A stretch of DNA of 64,000 nucleotides. Origin: Onchocerca volvulus (lineage: Eukaryota > Nematoda > Chromadorea > Rhabditida > Onchocercidae). The notes under the pieces are model-generated. The model was given only the letters and a program-made list of their open reading frames with translations, was not told the DNA's origin and ran no database searches. Made by a program: the position numbers and the translations under genes. Where the stretch lies: positions 2,460,976 through 2,524,975 of the forward strand of contig HG738139.1 of NCBI GenBank assembly GCA_000499405.2, written 5' to 3'. Shown here piece by piece: positions 11,642-24,343 of the stretch (the first letter of the stretch is position 1; the number at the start of each line of letters is the position of its first letter).

Positions 11642-14600
11642 TCAAGTTGCATTTTGCAGCCTAGAGGCTATCTTATTACAATCAGCAGTTGGATATTTAT
11701 CATAAATGTTGAAATAATAAATAGCTGAGATAAGAAGCATAATAATTACAGCCTGAAACAACAAATTCATATGATTTGGAATTACGATATTAACATTTTA
11801 CTGCATACAAAGGTAAGTAAAATAAATATTCCCCTATGTGTCATGAAAATTTTCTTTACTCTATTTACTAATAAAAAAGCTTCTTATCTTTTCGTAGCAC
11901 AAAAATCCAAATTAAAATTCAATTCAAACCTTCTCGACAAACCTCCTATCAATGATTGCAATCTCGAAGAATGATATACCCATACGACTTCGATATAAAT
12001 GATTGCTATATGCTATGGCTACGGAATATGTCTGAAAATAAGAGAAATTCTTCGTTATTCAACTTAACAGATATATACTCTCTTGAAAAATGCTATTATT
12101 ATTAGTCATATTTTTCAATTCTGAAAGTAACATTTTAAATTACAAGTTATACAAACTACTTGAACAAATGAAATGTATCAATGCAATTGCTATATGCGAA
12201 TAAGTGGACAAAATAGACAGATAGGCCTCAATTTCGAAGAATGAATTAAATTCAAATTTAAATTTGGAAGTTATAATGACCTGTTCCTGAAGAGCTTTAG
12301 TACCAGCAATAAGGACGATGAACAGATAACGAAAATGTGTTATATAGTGGTACAGTAGTAAGCATGTTACGATAGAGGAGATAATCTGTGAGATGACAAT
12401 TACAGTAAGCAATACGATAAAAACTAGTACTGTAACAATAATTGGTTCCAGTATTTTCGATTGATCGATGAGGTTGGGTATAGATCGAAGAAGAAATATA
12501 AAAGACAGCGTTGAAGTTGATAGGTGAAAGCTCATCCATAAGCTAGAAATATCACTTTAGATGTTTTAAGCAATAAAATTAACTTATAATCAAATAATCT
12601 TTTTGATAATATAAAAGTATACGATAACTTATCTTCAAAAAAATTTTATTATTTTATTCTTCGTTGATGATTAGGAAAAATCTTTCGTGACAATTTCTAA
12701 ATGATATGATAACTTTTTATCATCAAAATTATCAAATTTTTAACATCAAATAAATGAAAGACAAATAATCAAAAATTAGTTTTTCTCTCTGGACGACTGC
12801 GAAACCGATAGCAGTACAAAAGGGCGTGAAATCGCTGAAATTGAAACAGATGGAGTTAACGAAAATTATCAGTATTCAACCGATCAGTTTAGCAATCTTT
12901 ATTTGATTTATTACTCATTTTAACGAATAATGTTCGACATTCAGCTATAGCGGAGCTTTCTTATTATTTATTTCAAAAATTCCATTTATTCGATAAAAAT
13001 TTTTGGATGGTTACGTTAATAACTTTTCGGATGATTACGGTAATAACAAAAAATTACAGTAATAATATTTCATACCTAAGTGATCGATTAAATAGTGCAT
13101 ACGATCGTGATATTGTCCAATGAGCAGTAACATAATGCCTGATTACGGGTAATTGATAAGTATTGTAATCATTTGCAAAATCATCATTTAATGCTCGATA
13201 TTCGGCACAAATTATGCTAATTAAGCTGTATACTTCAGCATAAATAGCAGAATATGAGAATGTAACATAAATAAAAATACCATCAGAAAGCCAATGAAAA
13301 TTATACGGTAGATTGAAATTTGATGAAATTTTTACACTAGGCGAATAATTATCAGCAATTATTTGTAAAACTTTGTAAGTTATCATGAATAAGCTGATAA
13401 TTGTGCCAAATATTATTGCACCAAGCTGAAAAAACATATCCATTACATCATTTCCTATTTACATGATTAATTTATATTTTCCATTTTGTTTATTTTATCT
13501 TATTTAATTTTTTATATTTATTCTTGTTTGTTTCTTATTTTTCTATTCACTTTTATTTATTTCTATTTATTTGCTTATTTTTTTTGTTTACATCTTTGTT
13601 TGCTTATTTGTTTCTACTTTTTGCTGTTCATTCCATTTTATTAGTTGCATAACAAACTTATAATGAGCAAGTTGTGCATAGCATCAAATTTCAAAACTGA
13701 AGATTCTCGAATTTCATAATTTAATTTGCAATGAGATTTCAAATCGATATTTATGTGATAAATGAAAGAAATGATTTTAACAATTATTAAATTTCCAAGT
13801 TGAATTTTACGAGGAAATTCCTTCTGCAGAGAATATTTGCTATTATTGTATGAAACGTTATTTGCTAATTCGACAAGTAAAATTCAAAAAATAAGTAAAT
13901 TACGTACAAAAAAACTAAAATTTACATGAATATTGTTGAGTAGCGATTTCCATCTTAGGACACCAATGCCAGTTGATGTAGCCTGAAGATGTTGTCGCAA
14001 TTTGTCACCAACTGATCTTCGATCCCAATAAATCAGAAAGCATAAATTTAATAATCCTTGTAGTTGCAAAATTGTTAGAGCTATTTCCGATGAATTTCTG
14101 AAATTTTTTGACACAAAATTTTCATCAAATATCATTTGTAAAAGGCATTGAAAATATTAATAGTAATAATCAAATATTAATAGTAATAATTAAAAGATAA
14201 TAGTAATAATCACAACAATAATGATAGTAAATATGACAAAATTCGTAACAATAGCAATAAAATGATAAGTGATAATAATTATGATGATATTAGTACATAG
14301 AAAAGACTTACATCGACGTTGTTCGTATGCCATAGTAAAATTGTATGATTATAATTGATAATGTAGTGATTAAGAATAAAATGATAAAAACTGTATGACA
14401 TTCGGTTATCCAATGACGTCGACGATTTTTTTGTCTGATACAAGTAATTCGACAACAAAGTAAAGTAAGGAGTAGTTGTACTGGCCGGAAATAACGTACA
14501 AACTTGAAAAATTTAAATATAATTTAATTTAAATTTATATATTTTAAAGAATAGGAAACAAATCATTTTCTTCAATTTTTTAATGAAAATGCTAAGAATT

Positions 14601-14781
14601 AAGATAGCATTTTTTTGATAATTTATTTCATATTAACTTCCATAATTCCATAATTGAAATTTTTCTGTTTTCAACATTTAATTAGAATGAAATTGTACGA
14701 AAGATATACCTGTGTACGTAAACACCTTTGAAAATGATGATTTAAATCATGCGTCGAAAAGTCAATTTTCAAAAATGGCAT
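11642..14781 (-). CDS. Putative seven-TM receptor, insect gustatory receptor-like (EGL-47/GUR type?)
   Basis: Multi-pass membrane protein of 419 residues. Seven exons close in phase: 14781-14710, 14502-14312, 14097-13926, 13425-13076, 12542-12281, 12031-11930, 11752-11642. A non-hydrophobic N terminus of about 65 residues (containing FVRYFRPVQLLLTLL) precedes TM1 (VFIIFLLITTLSIIIIQFYY). Further hydrophobic helices fall in exons 3, 4 (two), 5 (two to three) and 7. There is no DRY or NPxxY, which argues against the rhodopsin family. The long cytosolic-looking N terminus, the size, and the late segment GISFFEIAIIDRRFVEKA leading into a last helix with AIYYF resemble the 7tm_7 family, where an F-x-I-D-x-x-x-F loop precedes TM7. 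The classical TYxxxxxQF motif is not seen. The gene itself is well supported; the family is an inference. Intron 3 (13926-13425) is T-rich low complexity. Confidence 0.6.
14146..14290. repeat. Low-complexity TAATAGTAATAAT-type repeat inside an intron
   Basis: Irregular repeats of TAATAG and AATAAT within intron 2 of the Gr-like gene. It is a simple AT-rich microsatellite with no coding potential. Confidence 0.6.
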
Positions 14782-17053
14782 GTTCAAAACGGTCAAACAT
14801 CTACCATTAATTCATATTCTGTTATTTCTGGAATGCAAACTTTTCCGCAAAACTTTATTTATTAAAATATCTATTTTACCAATTTGGTAATGCAAGAAAA
14901 TTGGTTTGAATAATTCTGAAATGATCAAATTTTCCTATATTTTGAATTTAAACAATATTTTTTAAAGTTTTCTTAAAATTTTTAACAATATATTTCTAAA
15001 AAATAGTAATAATTATGAACAATAATTATTAGAATAAATTGGATAATTTTCTGTGATCAACAAAACAATTTATAAAAACTTCAAGAATTACTCATAAATA
15101 ATAATTAGAATAATTCAGAAGATAATTCAAACGATTTCACAGATTTGTTACAAAATTCAACTATTTTTGTTGAAAATTATAAACATCCATCAAAAGTGAT
15201 TATATCAATCAAATAATCATTTTTAAAACAACAGACGTAACTCTGAAACAAACTGATACATTCAAATGAACGTTTGAATTTTTAGAATAACATTAAAGAA
15301 TATGAATTATTAATTCATCTTTAAAAATGAGCTTTGAAATAAGGAAGGAAATCGTAAATCGTGCATCAATCAATTTATTGTCAAATTTTCCAAAAAAACT
15401 TTGCATATACTAATACTCATTCTTCTATTCTCAAAACAACATTTGATTAAGCCTATTACGACTAGAATTGACTGACGATACGCATGAATGAATTTTTTCA
15501 AAATTATCAATCATTTTTAACTAGCTCATTTTAATCGGGCAGATAAACTAAATAGTAATATTAGGATAAAGTTATCCCTAACTTTCAAATTCCCATTAAG
15601 CATGGATTTAAATTAAATAGATCGAGATTTTAGTCATTTCAGTCATGAAGATCGAGTTGAAAGATTTCACATGTACAATATCTATTAATATGATTCTTAC
15701 TGATAATGTACTACATTTTTAATAAAGAATAAAATTACTGAAATGATTTCTATTCACTGCATTTTTGTTCTCGACTTTCTACTGAAGTTTGATTTAAAAC
15801 TTATTCTTTCCATTTTTTTTTTTGTAACATATTAATACACTTTTTAAAATGGAAAATTTCGCTTAACACCTTCAAATTTATTGGATAAATATATCCGTTC
15901 GAAAATAACAAAATAATAGATCAATTATACAGCACATTTCTCAATAAAAAAATTTGCATAATGAAAAATTATTAGCAAAGAACAAGTAAGAAAAGGAGAA
16001 GAAAGGAATTTAAAAAATTTGGAAAATTCCAATATCAACTTTAGTTAGAAATTCAATCAGTTTTTCAAATTTTTCGAAATAAAATCTATTTTCCACTTTG
16101 TTTTCCTGCTTTTCTCTTTATTCCCTTTCTTTCATTCTTGCAATTGTTGGAAGAAATGCTGAAATAAATTCTGACTAGTTACACTTCTATATAAAAAAAT
16201 CTTAAAATTTATAAATTTCGAAAACCAAGAAAAATGGAAGCACCATATGATTTATAATAAACATAAAATATATATGATATAAACGCATTGCTTTTCAAAT
16301 TAGACAAAAAAAAAATGAAGATATTTAATAATGTCACCGAATTCTAGAAATTGCTTTGACTTAAAATCATTCAGGTAAATTCGCAGACTTGGAATCTTTC
16401 CGATCTTATATCTTTTTTTGGAGCAATATAGCGCATCATCACTAAGAAAATGAACTCGAAATTTCTTCATCTTCTTTGCAGCTACACAGTAAAAAAGAAC
16501 TAGAAAAAAAGAAAGAAGCAGCAGTGATACCGGATAAGAGATATTAAAAAACAACATTAAAACTTGACAATATTAAAAAACTTCGAATATATACTACATA
16601 ACATAACTAATACTTGAAAATTATAGCAAAAAAAATAAATAAAAAAAAAAAAAAAAAAAGGATAAATGGCACAAGACAAGTAAAATATGCAGATTTTCAG
16701 AATGAAATTAAGAATAAAAATTTTATTTTGGAGATGGATACAGATGGATCCAATCTTAGCAATGAACTATACCTCTTGGAGAAAAGTTAGCAGTGTAAAG
16801 AAATGAGCAAGTAAACGCTGTTGAGCATATTATCTTTTGCAGGATCTATACCAAATTTTTTAACTATGAAGAGAAATTTTCATCCATGGTAGTCATACGC
16901 TCTCCATATTTAATAAAAGGCCTAGTGAATTATAATAAGAATAACATTAAGCACTGACTTTTTTCCTATAAAAAAAAGTATACTATGCATATGAAGACGA
17001 GAATAAATTCTTTTCAAGATCAATTTTGACTAGAAGTATATTAGGAATCCAAA
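14782..17053. other. AT-rich intergenic region between Gr-like gene and ILK
   Basis: 2.3 kb separating two minus-strand genes. It contains the ILK 3' UTR and the upstream region of the Gr-like gene. An 85-codon minus frame at 16557-16300 starts with a hydrophobic stretch and then a basic segment, but has no recognised relatives or flanking exons, and is treated as chance. Poly(A) run near 16638-16660. Nothing else supported. Confidence 0.5.
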
Positions 17054-20000
17054 TTATGACTGGGCCATTTTTTCTAATATTGGTATTATTTGATCGAAAT
17101 TCGGTCGCCGTCCAGGATCTTCATTTAAACAAATGTTCATCAAACGTCCCATATTTCGTGATATTCCAGGTGGAAATGGGACACGCAACCCTTCAAGTGC
17201 AACCTGGAAAAAAATTCTTAATTCAGCAGATTCGAATTTTAAGAAGTTTAATCATTTTCCAAACTTAGCTTTTCTTTAAAAAACAATCAGATTTATCTTG
17301 TGCAGGGCGGTAAAACAAGATCATAAGGAGGCATTCAAGTGATTAGAAAGACAATGAATCATAATGATTAAAGTGGTTAGAAAGATAATAAATATTTCTG
17401 CTAAGCTATCGTTTATTCAAGTGATTTTTTTTTCCAGGAAATAACTTGACTAAAATGCACTTTCCAGAGATGAATGCATCGTTAAACTAATTTTTTTTAA
17501 ATCTTCACCACAACTAAAAACAATAAATCATGTTTTAATGCACTAACTCATCATAATCTCAAAATCCGAATTTTTAAATTTAAAGTGGAATTCCAAATTT
17601 GATTCCCATTCTAAAATCGCAATTAAATCGTCTTAATCCACATTCTGAAGAACTCATCCAACAAAGGAATGATTTGTCACTTCTTTCTCGATTTTCTTTC
17701 TCTCAAATTCACATTTCAAGATGGCCTTATCCCAATATACATTAATTACAGTTAATCATACTGGCAACAAACCTTTATTCCAATTTCCATAGGAGAAAGA
17801 TCTGCAAATGGTACTTCTCGCGTATTCAATTCCCATAAAAGAACACCAAAACTCCACATATCAGCTGCTCTAACATTTAAATTTGATGGAGAATATTTTA
17901 ATGCTGCAAAGAAAGAATAATTCATTGATCAACTCTAACGATGAAAATATACTATGTTTAAAGAAGAAAAAATGGAATGAATTCGAATAGCAACCAAATG
18001 TAATAATTGAGAAAGAAATTCTCACCTTCTGGTGACATCCACCCTGGAGAATATAACCTGCCTACTTCTTGAAAACTAAATTTCGTATCGGCCATTGAGA
18101 TTTTTGCAGTAAGGTCTTCGTCAACCACAACATGTTTCGAACTCAGATAATACCTCAAAATCATTGGATCCAACGAATGAAGAAATGACATGCCACGCGC
18201 TATATCCAAAGCAAACTTTGTCGCTTGTGCTTGATCGATTACAACTGCTGAATAATAGAAAAAATGAACTATAAAATTCCGAACTTCCTTTTTATAAACT
18301 ATAAAAAGTAAGGTGGTAAACAAATAGAAAAAAGCCAATCCAAAAAAAATGTGACATTTGAATGAAAAGTAAGATCATAATTTCATCAGCTTAGCAAATC
18401 GAAATACTTCAGTAACATAGAAAAAATCAGGAGTACTGATGAATATGAATGGACTTTTTCAAATCTATACCAAAAAAAAAAAAATTACCCGTCTGTTCAT
18501 GCAATACATTATAAAGTGAACCAAATGGCATCAGTTGACTGATAACAATAAGATTTGGTGGCTGATTGCAGCAGGCTAACACGGGACATATATTTGAATG
18601 GGCAAATATTCTAAAGAAAAAAAAGAAATTGTCTGAAAACAGATAACGATATGCTAAGCGATCAAGCGAATGATCAAAGATTATGACTTGAAGCGCTGAT
18701 TCCATTCAAATTTCAGCACACTGTCCTTCAGATTTGTATTTAAACCTCTAAGTAGGCACCAAGAAGAAAAAGGGATTCATCAATTAAAAGATAAATGCAT
18801 AAATCAAATAAATTAAATAAGAATAAATGTATTATGTAAAGAATGCACACCTTAAAGAAGGGAATTCAGCTTGGAAGTCACGACTTATACGTTGAGTTAC
18901 TTCAGGCAGTGATAAAATTCGAGCTACAATATCATTTCCTTGCCATTTGCCACGCCACAGCTGACCACTATGAGATTCAGCTATTTTTACCGACAAATTT
19001 AAAGACGCCATATCAACACCTGTGTATCTGCAAACAGTTCAATACGCATTACCAAGTTAGACATAGCAACTTTAAAAAACTTAAATCCTGAATTTAACTA
19101 ATAATACGTACTGGAAATTCTGCTTTCATCTTTAACACGGTTGAGAATAGAAACTGAAATCTGAGCAGGACCAACCTTGAAAGTGTAGCATCTCTAGTGC
19201 GGGTTTTTGTACCTTTCCAGGTCTGGTCTTTGAATGGTGTCCTTTCATTGATATTTTGTCCATGTTCTCGGGCAATTTCTAAATATGATAGCTAACTGTT
19301 ATATTAAAAGTATTAAAGTTTTTGAAAATTAAAATGAAAAAATTAAAATTCAACGAAATAAATCACTCAAAAAATTAACAATGTAATTCACATCCAACGA
19401 ACCTGCAATTGCATTACGAGCTTGCGGCTGGCAAACATCAAGTGGTGTTTGCCCTTTTTTATTACAAGTTCCTATTATAGCACCACTTCGAATAAGATCC
19501 TTGAAAAATATGATACAAAACTAATTATCAAAAGTATAATCATAGATGTCTGGTTCACAAAAAAAATGACTGAAGCGAGAAAGACCTTTAAGTTTTAACC
19601 TTCAATTTTTGGCCTTTAACTTTAAGTCATTTTCTAAGTTACGAGAATTAAAGCAAATGAAGTAATATCTCTTTCCGATGACCAATATATTGGCTAACGA
19701 TTTTCACGAAGTGATTTTCATAAAATTAATGAGAACTTTTCAAATCTCTGCGAAATTCATTATTACCTCGCAAATTTGCACATAACCCCAAAAACATGCG
19801 TAGTGAAGAGGTGTCATTCCATGTTCATTTGCTACGTTTACATCTGCTTTCCGATTAAGTAATTTCTGGAAACAAAAGTTTAGAAAAAGAGAAAAGGAGA
19901 TGAAATTAAGAAAATACAGTCTACGTTTTGAAAATGAGATGTAGCTCGCATAAGAAATCTAAGGCCTCATTTCAAGAAACAAACGAGAGCAATGATTCAT

Positions 20001-20638
20001 AATTCTCAACTGTGTTAATAAAATTATTTAGAAATATAATTTCTAGACATATATAAACATACCACAACAATCTCACGATTTCCATGGGCTGCAGCTAGAT
20101 GTAAACTTGTATCATCACCCATATTTGTCGCATTTACACGTGCCCCCCGTGAAAGTAGCAAGTCAACAATTGCAACATGTCCTTCTTTGGATGCCCAATG
20201 AAGTAGTGAAAATGCATGATCGTCGCTAAACAGCATAAATTAATAGATTACTAAAAAAAGCAGCAGAAAGTCAGATAAAAATTTCAGTAATTACATCTAA
20301 AATATTAATTACATACATATGGCAAATATTAAGCCTAAGTTTTAAGTTTTAAATTTTAATACCCATCTAGTTTACTTAATTTGATTACTGCTTTTATAAA
20401 TTAACCAAAAAGCTGAGTAAAAAAGAAGCCAAAATATCATGTAATTAAGTTATCTTAATTCTGATTTATGAATAATACAAATTGAATCTTAAACTTACCC
20501 AATATTGAGATCGTGTTCGGTATCATCAAGCCATACTCGTACTTGAAACGTATTACCTTCACGTACCCAACCAAATACATCTTCCATGATAATGGGTACA
20601 TTTGGCTTATGTGAATGGTAATTACTTGCGAGAGACAT
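17054..20638 (-). CDS. pat-4: Integrin-linked (pseudo)kinase, PAT-4 type
   Basis: Scaffold of the ILK-PINCH-parvin complex at integrin adhesions, required for muscle attachment in nematodes. Ten exons in phase: 20638-20499, 20225-20063, 19865-19767, 19499-19403, 19278-19176, 19027-18851, 18610-18489, 18247-18026, 17903-17773, 17203-17054; 467 residues from the first ATG, or 450 from the ATG at 20587 ([14 protein letters not shown]), which matches the usual 452. Five ankyrin-type repeats fill exons 2-5 ([49 protein letters not shown]). The kinase-like domain has [26 protein letters not shown] and [11 protein letters not shown] and DFG are absent, as known for ILK, and the beta3 lysine position reads Arg. 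The start choice between two in-frame ATGs is uncertain. Confidence 0.95.
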
Positions 20639-20662
20639 GTTCAACAAAGTAGTACGATTACT

Positions 20663-20801
20663 TCAAATTCCAAACAATCCAATATAGTTAATAAATATCG
20701 GTGGCAATGGTTCTTCACTCAGATGTACATGTGATGGATATAACGTTGAACCACTAACAGCCGTGCGAAAAGCACGGCAAACTCTTTCGTACAACCAAAA
20801 C
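20663..20801 (-). other. Coding-like open segment just upstream of ILK, possible terminal exon or uORF exon
   Basis: After an acceptor-like TTTTTAG (20808-20802) one frame is open for 45 codons, from LYERVCRAFRTAVSG through LSEEPLPPIFINY, and stops at TGA 20665-20663. That frame is the same as ILK's and the stop lies eight codons before the ILK ATG. The composition looks protein-like and is less AT-rich than neighbours. It contains a 7 bp GC-rich hairpin (GCCGTGC, loop 5, GCACGGC; 20759-20779 region). It could be the last exon of an unseen gene, a 5' UTR exon, or chance. No family recognised. Confidence 0.3.
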
Positions 20802-22410
20802 CTAAAAACTTTGACTGAAAATTGACTAAATTTAAGATTTGAATATAATTAATCAGAAATAGTTCGCTAAAATCGCATCATAGAAACAATAATACAAAAA
20901 GATTCCTCAATCGTTATAATTTTTAACACAGCTCTATTCAATCTATAGATAATCAATTCAAATCTCATAACTTTTCGTATCTTCGATTTCGAATGAGTTC
21001 TTGAAGATTTAGCAACAGAAAAAGTTCATAAAGTAACAATTCCAAGCAACAGAAAAAAAAATTATAAAAAAAGCAAGTACTCGGTCTGGAAATTATACAT
21101 TTTGCAAAGTTGAAAAAATTTCGAATACAAAAAATTTTGAAGAATTTAACTAATTGAAGAATTCTTAGACATCTCAAATTACGTAAATCTGAAAATTAAA
21201 AAAAAAAAAGGAATCCAGCGGATCAAAAAGTTTTCTCCGAAACAAATGAAATTTTCAAATCAGTCTGAAGCTTTTTTGATGATGGAATAGAATCCTCCAA
21301 TAATGTCGAGATTTTCATGAGGTAATTATATATATAGTATAAAGTATATTATATATATGAATTAAGAACTAACCTATCAAATTCAACAAACTAACTGGTC
21401 ATTTCTACCTAAACTTTTTTTTCTTGTACATTCAAACTTCCTGACTCCTGAAGAATTTGAAATCCTCCGATTCAGATAATTTATATCATTGCAAGAAGCA
21501 GTGGCATATTCATGATTTTAAATTAAGAATTTAATTCCTACAAAACTGAAGTTGAGATTTTCTGAGTAACAAACATGAAAAATTTCGGAATGTTTTTTCT
21601 ACCCAACTGTCTATTAACATAGATGTTCCGGAAGTGAATTAACATTAATGATATTCCTGAATCAATGTTAACATTTAGAAATAAAGTTAATACTGGTATT
21701 TTGGAATCGAATTCAAATTGATATTCTATGACTGAAGTAGATATGTGGCAAAAAAAGGAAGGAAAAAGTAAGAACAAGAAAACTGGAGCAGAGGAATGAA
21801 TGCAAACATAAACATTAGAGAAAGTAAAATAAGCAAATTATCCTACAATAATTTAAACTATAAAATAAGAAAAAAAAAAGAGAAAATTTGAGAAGAAATC
21901 TGAAACGATCCGAGCGAAAAAAAACTTTTTTCCATTCGTAAGTGAAAAAGCATCAAGTGAAAAATTAATGCAAAAATCGTTTCAGATTCAAACTGATTAA
22001 TTTTTGATTTTATAGATTTTATCCTTTTTTTTCTTTTTTTTTAAATCTTACACTTGATAATTATTTTTTATCCATTAAAATATCTTAGATGAGAAATTTA
22101 TAATGACAGTTAAAATTCTAGCATAGAATTTAAAAGAATAAATGAGAAATGTATAGTTGAAACTCTTGCGTAATATAAAATCTTCGAAACGGAAAAAGAA
22201 CGAATGAATTTGTTGTTTCAGAGAAAAAAGCAAATTCAGTAAAAATGAAAATAAAAAATTTCAAAGTAAAAGTTCAAAAAATTCATATGCAGAAGCAAAA
22301 AAATTTCAAAGCAATTTTTGCTAAAAATATTTCAGCACATTTCATTTTAAATAACAAAAGTTACTGCAAGAATGAATAATAATGAAATGAAAGGGTAAAA
22401 ATAGAAGAAA

Positions 22411-22445
22411 AGAGAGAGAGAGAGAGAGAGGGAAGAGGAGAGAGA
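22411..22445. repeat. (GA)n purine tract
   Basis: AG dinucleotide repeats with a few G-rich interruptions, on the plus strand. About 600 bp from an opposing CT tract. Confidence 0.85.
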
Positions 22446-22790
22446 CAAAAATGATGATTTCAGTTTGGGACAAGTGGAGAAGTGAAGTTTCACGTAAAAA
22501 ACTGAAATTAACAATAATTATACGATGTGTTGCACTAGTGTTTGAGATAGATAGATGAATGGATTGTAAATATATATACAAATACCTTTGCAGCAATGCT
22601 TCTTCATCTTGCTACTTTCAACAATTTTCATTGATGGAAACACACATACCACACAGCACAGATGGAGAATGCCAGCTGTTGAATCGTTTTCAACAATCAT
22701 CATCAAGATATTCTAACAATGGTTGCTGTTAATATTACACATCGAGGTTATCGGGTTAGATGTACACAGAGATGGCGATACGCTTCTTCT

Positions 22791-22852
22791 TCACGTCTTC
22801 TTCACGTTTTCTCTTTCACGTCTACTGACGACGATACGCTTTCTCTTCACGT
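22791..22852. promoter_or_regulatory. Cluster of four TCACGT words in a duplicated segment
   Basis: TCACGT occurs at 22791, 22802, 22816 and 22847. The flanking phrase CGATACGCTT, T/C-rich, TTCACGTCT occurs twice, 22777-22798 and 22832-22853, so part of the cluster arose by local duplication. TCACGT is the half-palindrome of bHLH/bZIP sites. It lies about 2.2 kb upstream of ILK and 5.5 kb upstream of PAN2. A regulatory role is only inferred. Confidence 0.3.
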
Positions 22853-23008
22853 CTATTTCGGTAGTAGCAAAAGGAAATGGGATGAATGGATGATGAAAAG
22901 ATCAAATAATTGGTTGAATGTAACGAAGCGGAAGACGGTCCGTTAAGAGTTCACCCACGCTCTCTTATGCCAATCAAAAATTCTTTTCAATACATCTTTT
23001 TACGATTT

Positions 23009-23060
23009 TCTCTCTCTCTCTTTCTCTTTCTTTCTCTCCCTCTCTCTCTCTTTCTCTCAT
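23009..23060. repeat. (CT)n pyrimidine tract
   Basis: TC dinucleotide repeats with TTTC interruptions on the plus strand, 140 bp before a GA tract that could pair with it. Confidence 0.85.
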
Positions 23061-23198
23061 AATGTGAATTCATTATTACATTCCAATGGTCAATCGGGAA
23101 TTTTATTTACTAAGATTGAGATAAGGTGAGAAAGGAAAGCATTCTTTTACACACTCAAATGTTATTTATTTTAACATTTACTTACACATTATATGAGG

Positions 23199-23230
23199 GA
23201 GAAAGAGGGAGAGAGAGAGAGAGAGAGAAT
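23199..23230. repeat. (GA)n purine tract, complementary to the CT tract at 23009-23060
   Basis: GAGGGAGAAAGAGGG followed by AG repeats. It is complementary to the preceding CT tract, so the two could form an imperfect long stem. Confidence 0.8.
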
Positions 23231-23591
23231 TATTTCGTGTCCAGTAATTTAAATTAATCATTCTTCAGGCAAACAAATCATAGAAATATTTAAGTTGTAA
23301 TTATTTCAACGAATAATATACCTTAAATTTTTGAAAATAAATATTATTACATATAAATTCTTGCAAACAAAAATGTGTTCATTTAATAAATAAAGTTGTC
23401 AATCTGTCAAGTTCATCTTATAGCAAAGACATTATAGGCATTATGCATTTACATGTATAAAAAAATTTAGAAACCAAGACGCGAAATTGAAAAAATTAGG
23501 TTGCTTACCGTATATTATGAAAATTGTTGCAAAGTAATCAAAAATGCATGTTCATAGAATAGTATTACTGTAAAATCTATAAATGTATTTT

Positions 23592-23597
<6 letters not shown>

Positions 23598-23651
<54 letters not shown>
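23598..23651. repeat. Poly(A) run of about 54 bases
   Basis: Uninterrupted A homopolymer followed by GAAAAAGAAAAA. No retroposed gene was recognised upstream of it (checked roughly 23240-23597), so it is not called a retroposon tail. Confidence 0.8.
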
Positions 23652-23652
<1 letters not shown>

Positions 23653-24343
23653 AAAAGAAAAATGGCAATCTATGATGGTGCATTTTTCAATTATTTATAT
23701 AAAGTGAGCATTTCTTCTATATTCATTCTTTCATTTTCGGGAAGATTTACCATATGAATTCTCGCCATTGTTTAAGGTCCGTATTCTAGTGCTGGTATTC
23801 TCTTTTGCATGGTATAATTCCTGAGAATTCCTGTATGTAGCACATCTCAATCCGAATCTTCTATCTGAATATTCCCACTCTAATATCCTTCCGCACTACC
23901 CAAAATATTTATGAAATCGATATTGTCTGCAATAATTTATCATATCAGAAAAGATGTCGATCAATATTATGCGGAATATTGATGAGATTTTATGTTGAAT
24001 TGAGCGAAAAGTCAATTTCAAGTGACTGAAATTGTAATTTTTTTGCTCTCCACGAATCATTTTTATCACTCATTTCCTTTCTTTTTTCGAGAAAGTCAGC
24101 GACTGGATAAATCGCAATATCTTTGATGTTATATTTTTTAGAATTCAATAGGTAACACTGCAGATTATCATGTTGTAGTTATGACATTATCTAAAGATAC
24201 ATCTATCAGAGGAGTTAACTGGATTCGAAATTCCTTATAACTGATATATTGAAGAATATGACATTGTAATTATATTATTAACACCAAAAATTACAGCGAC
24301 TACCACTTAACTTTATTACAAAATTGTTTGTCGATATTATTCA

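Noticed and set aside
12297..12539. 80-codon minus frame overlapping an exon of the Gr-like gene
   Set aside because: Shifted frame of the same exon; the other frame closes in phase with six further exons.
16300..16557. 85-codon minus frame with hydrophobic N terminus
   Set aside because: AT-rich hydrophobic codons are expected by chance here; no flanking exons or family resemblance.
22719..22946. 75-codon plus frame over the TCACGT cluster
   Set aside because: Built on low-complexity TCTTCACG repeats; no protein-like pattern.
23240..23651. Poly(A) run as a retroposon tail
   Set aside because: No processed-gene or SINE/LINE sequence recognised upstream and no flanking target-site duplication seen.
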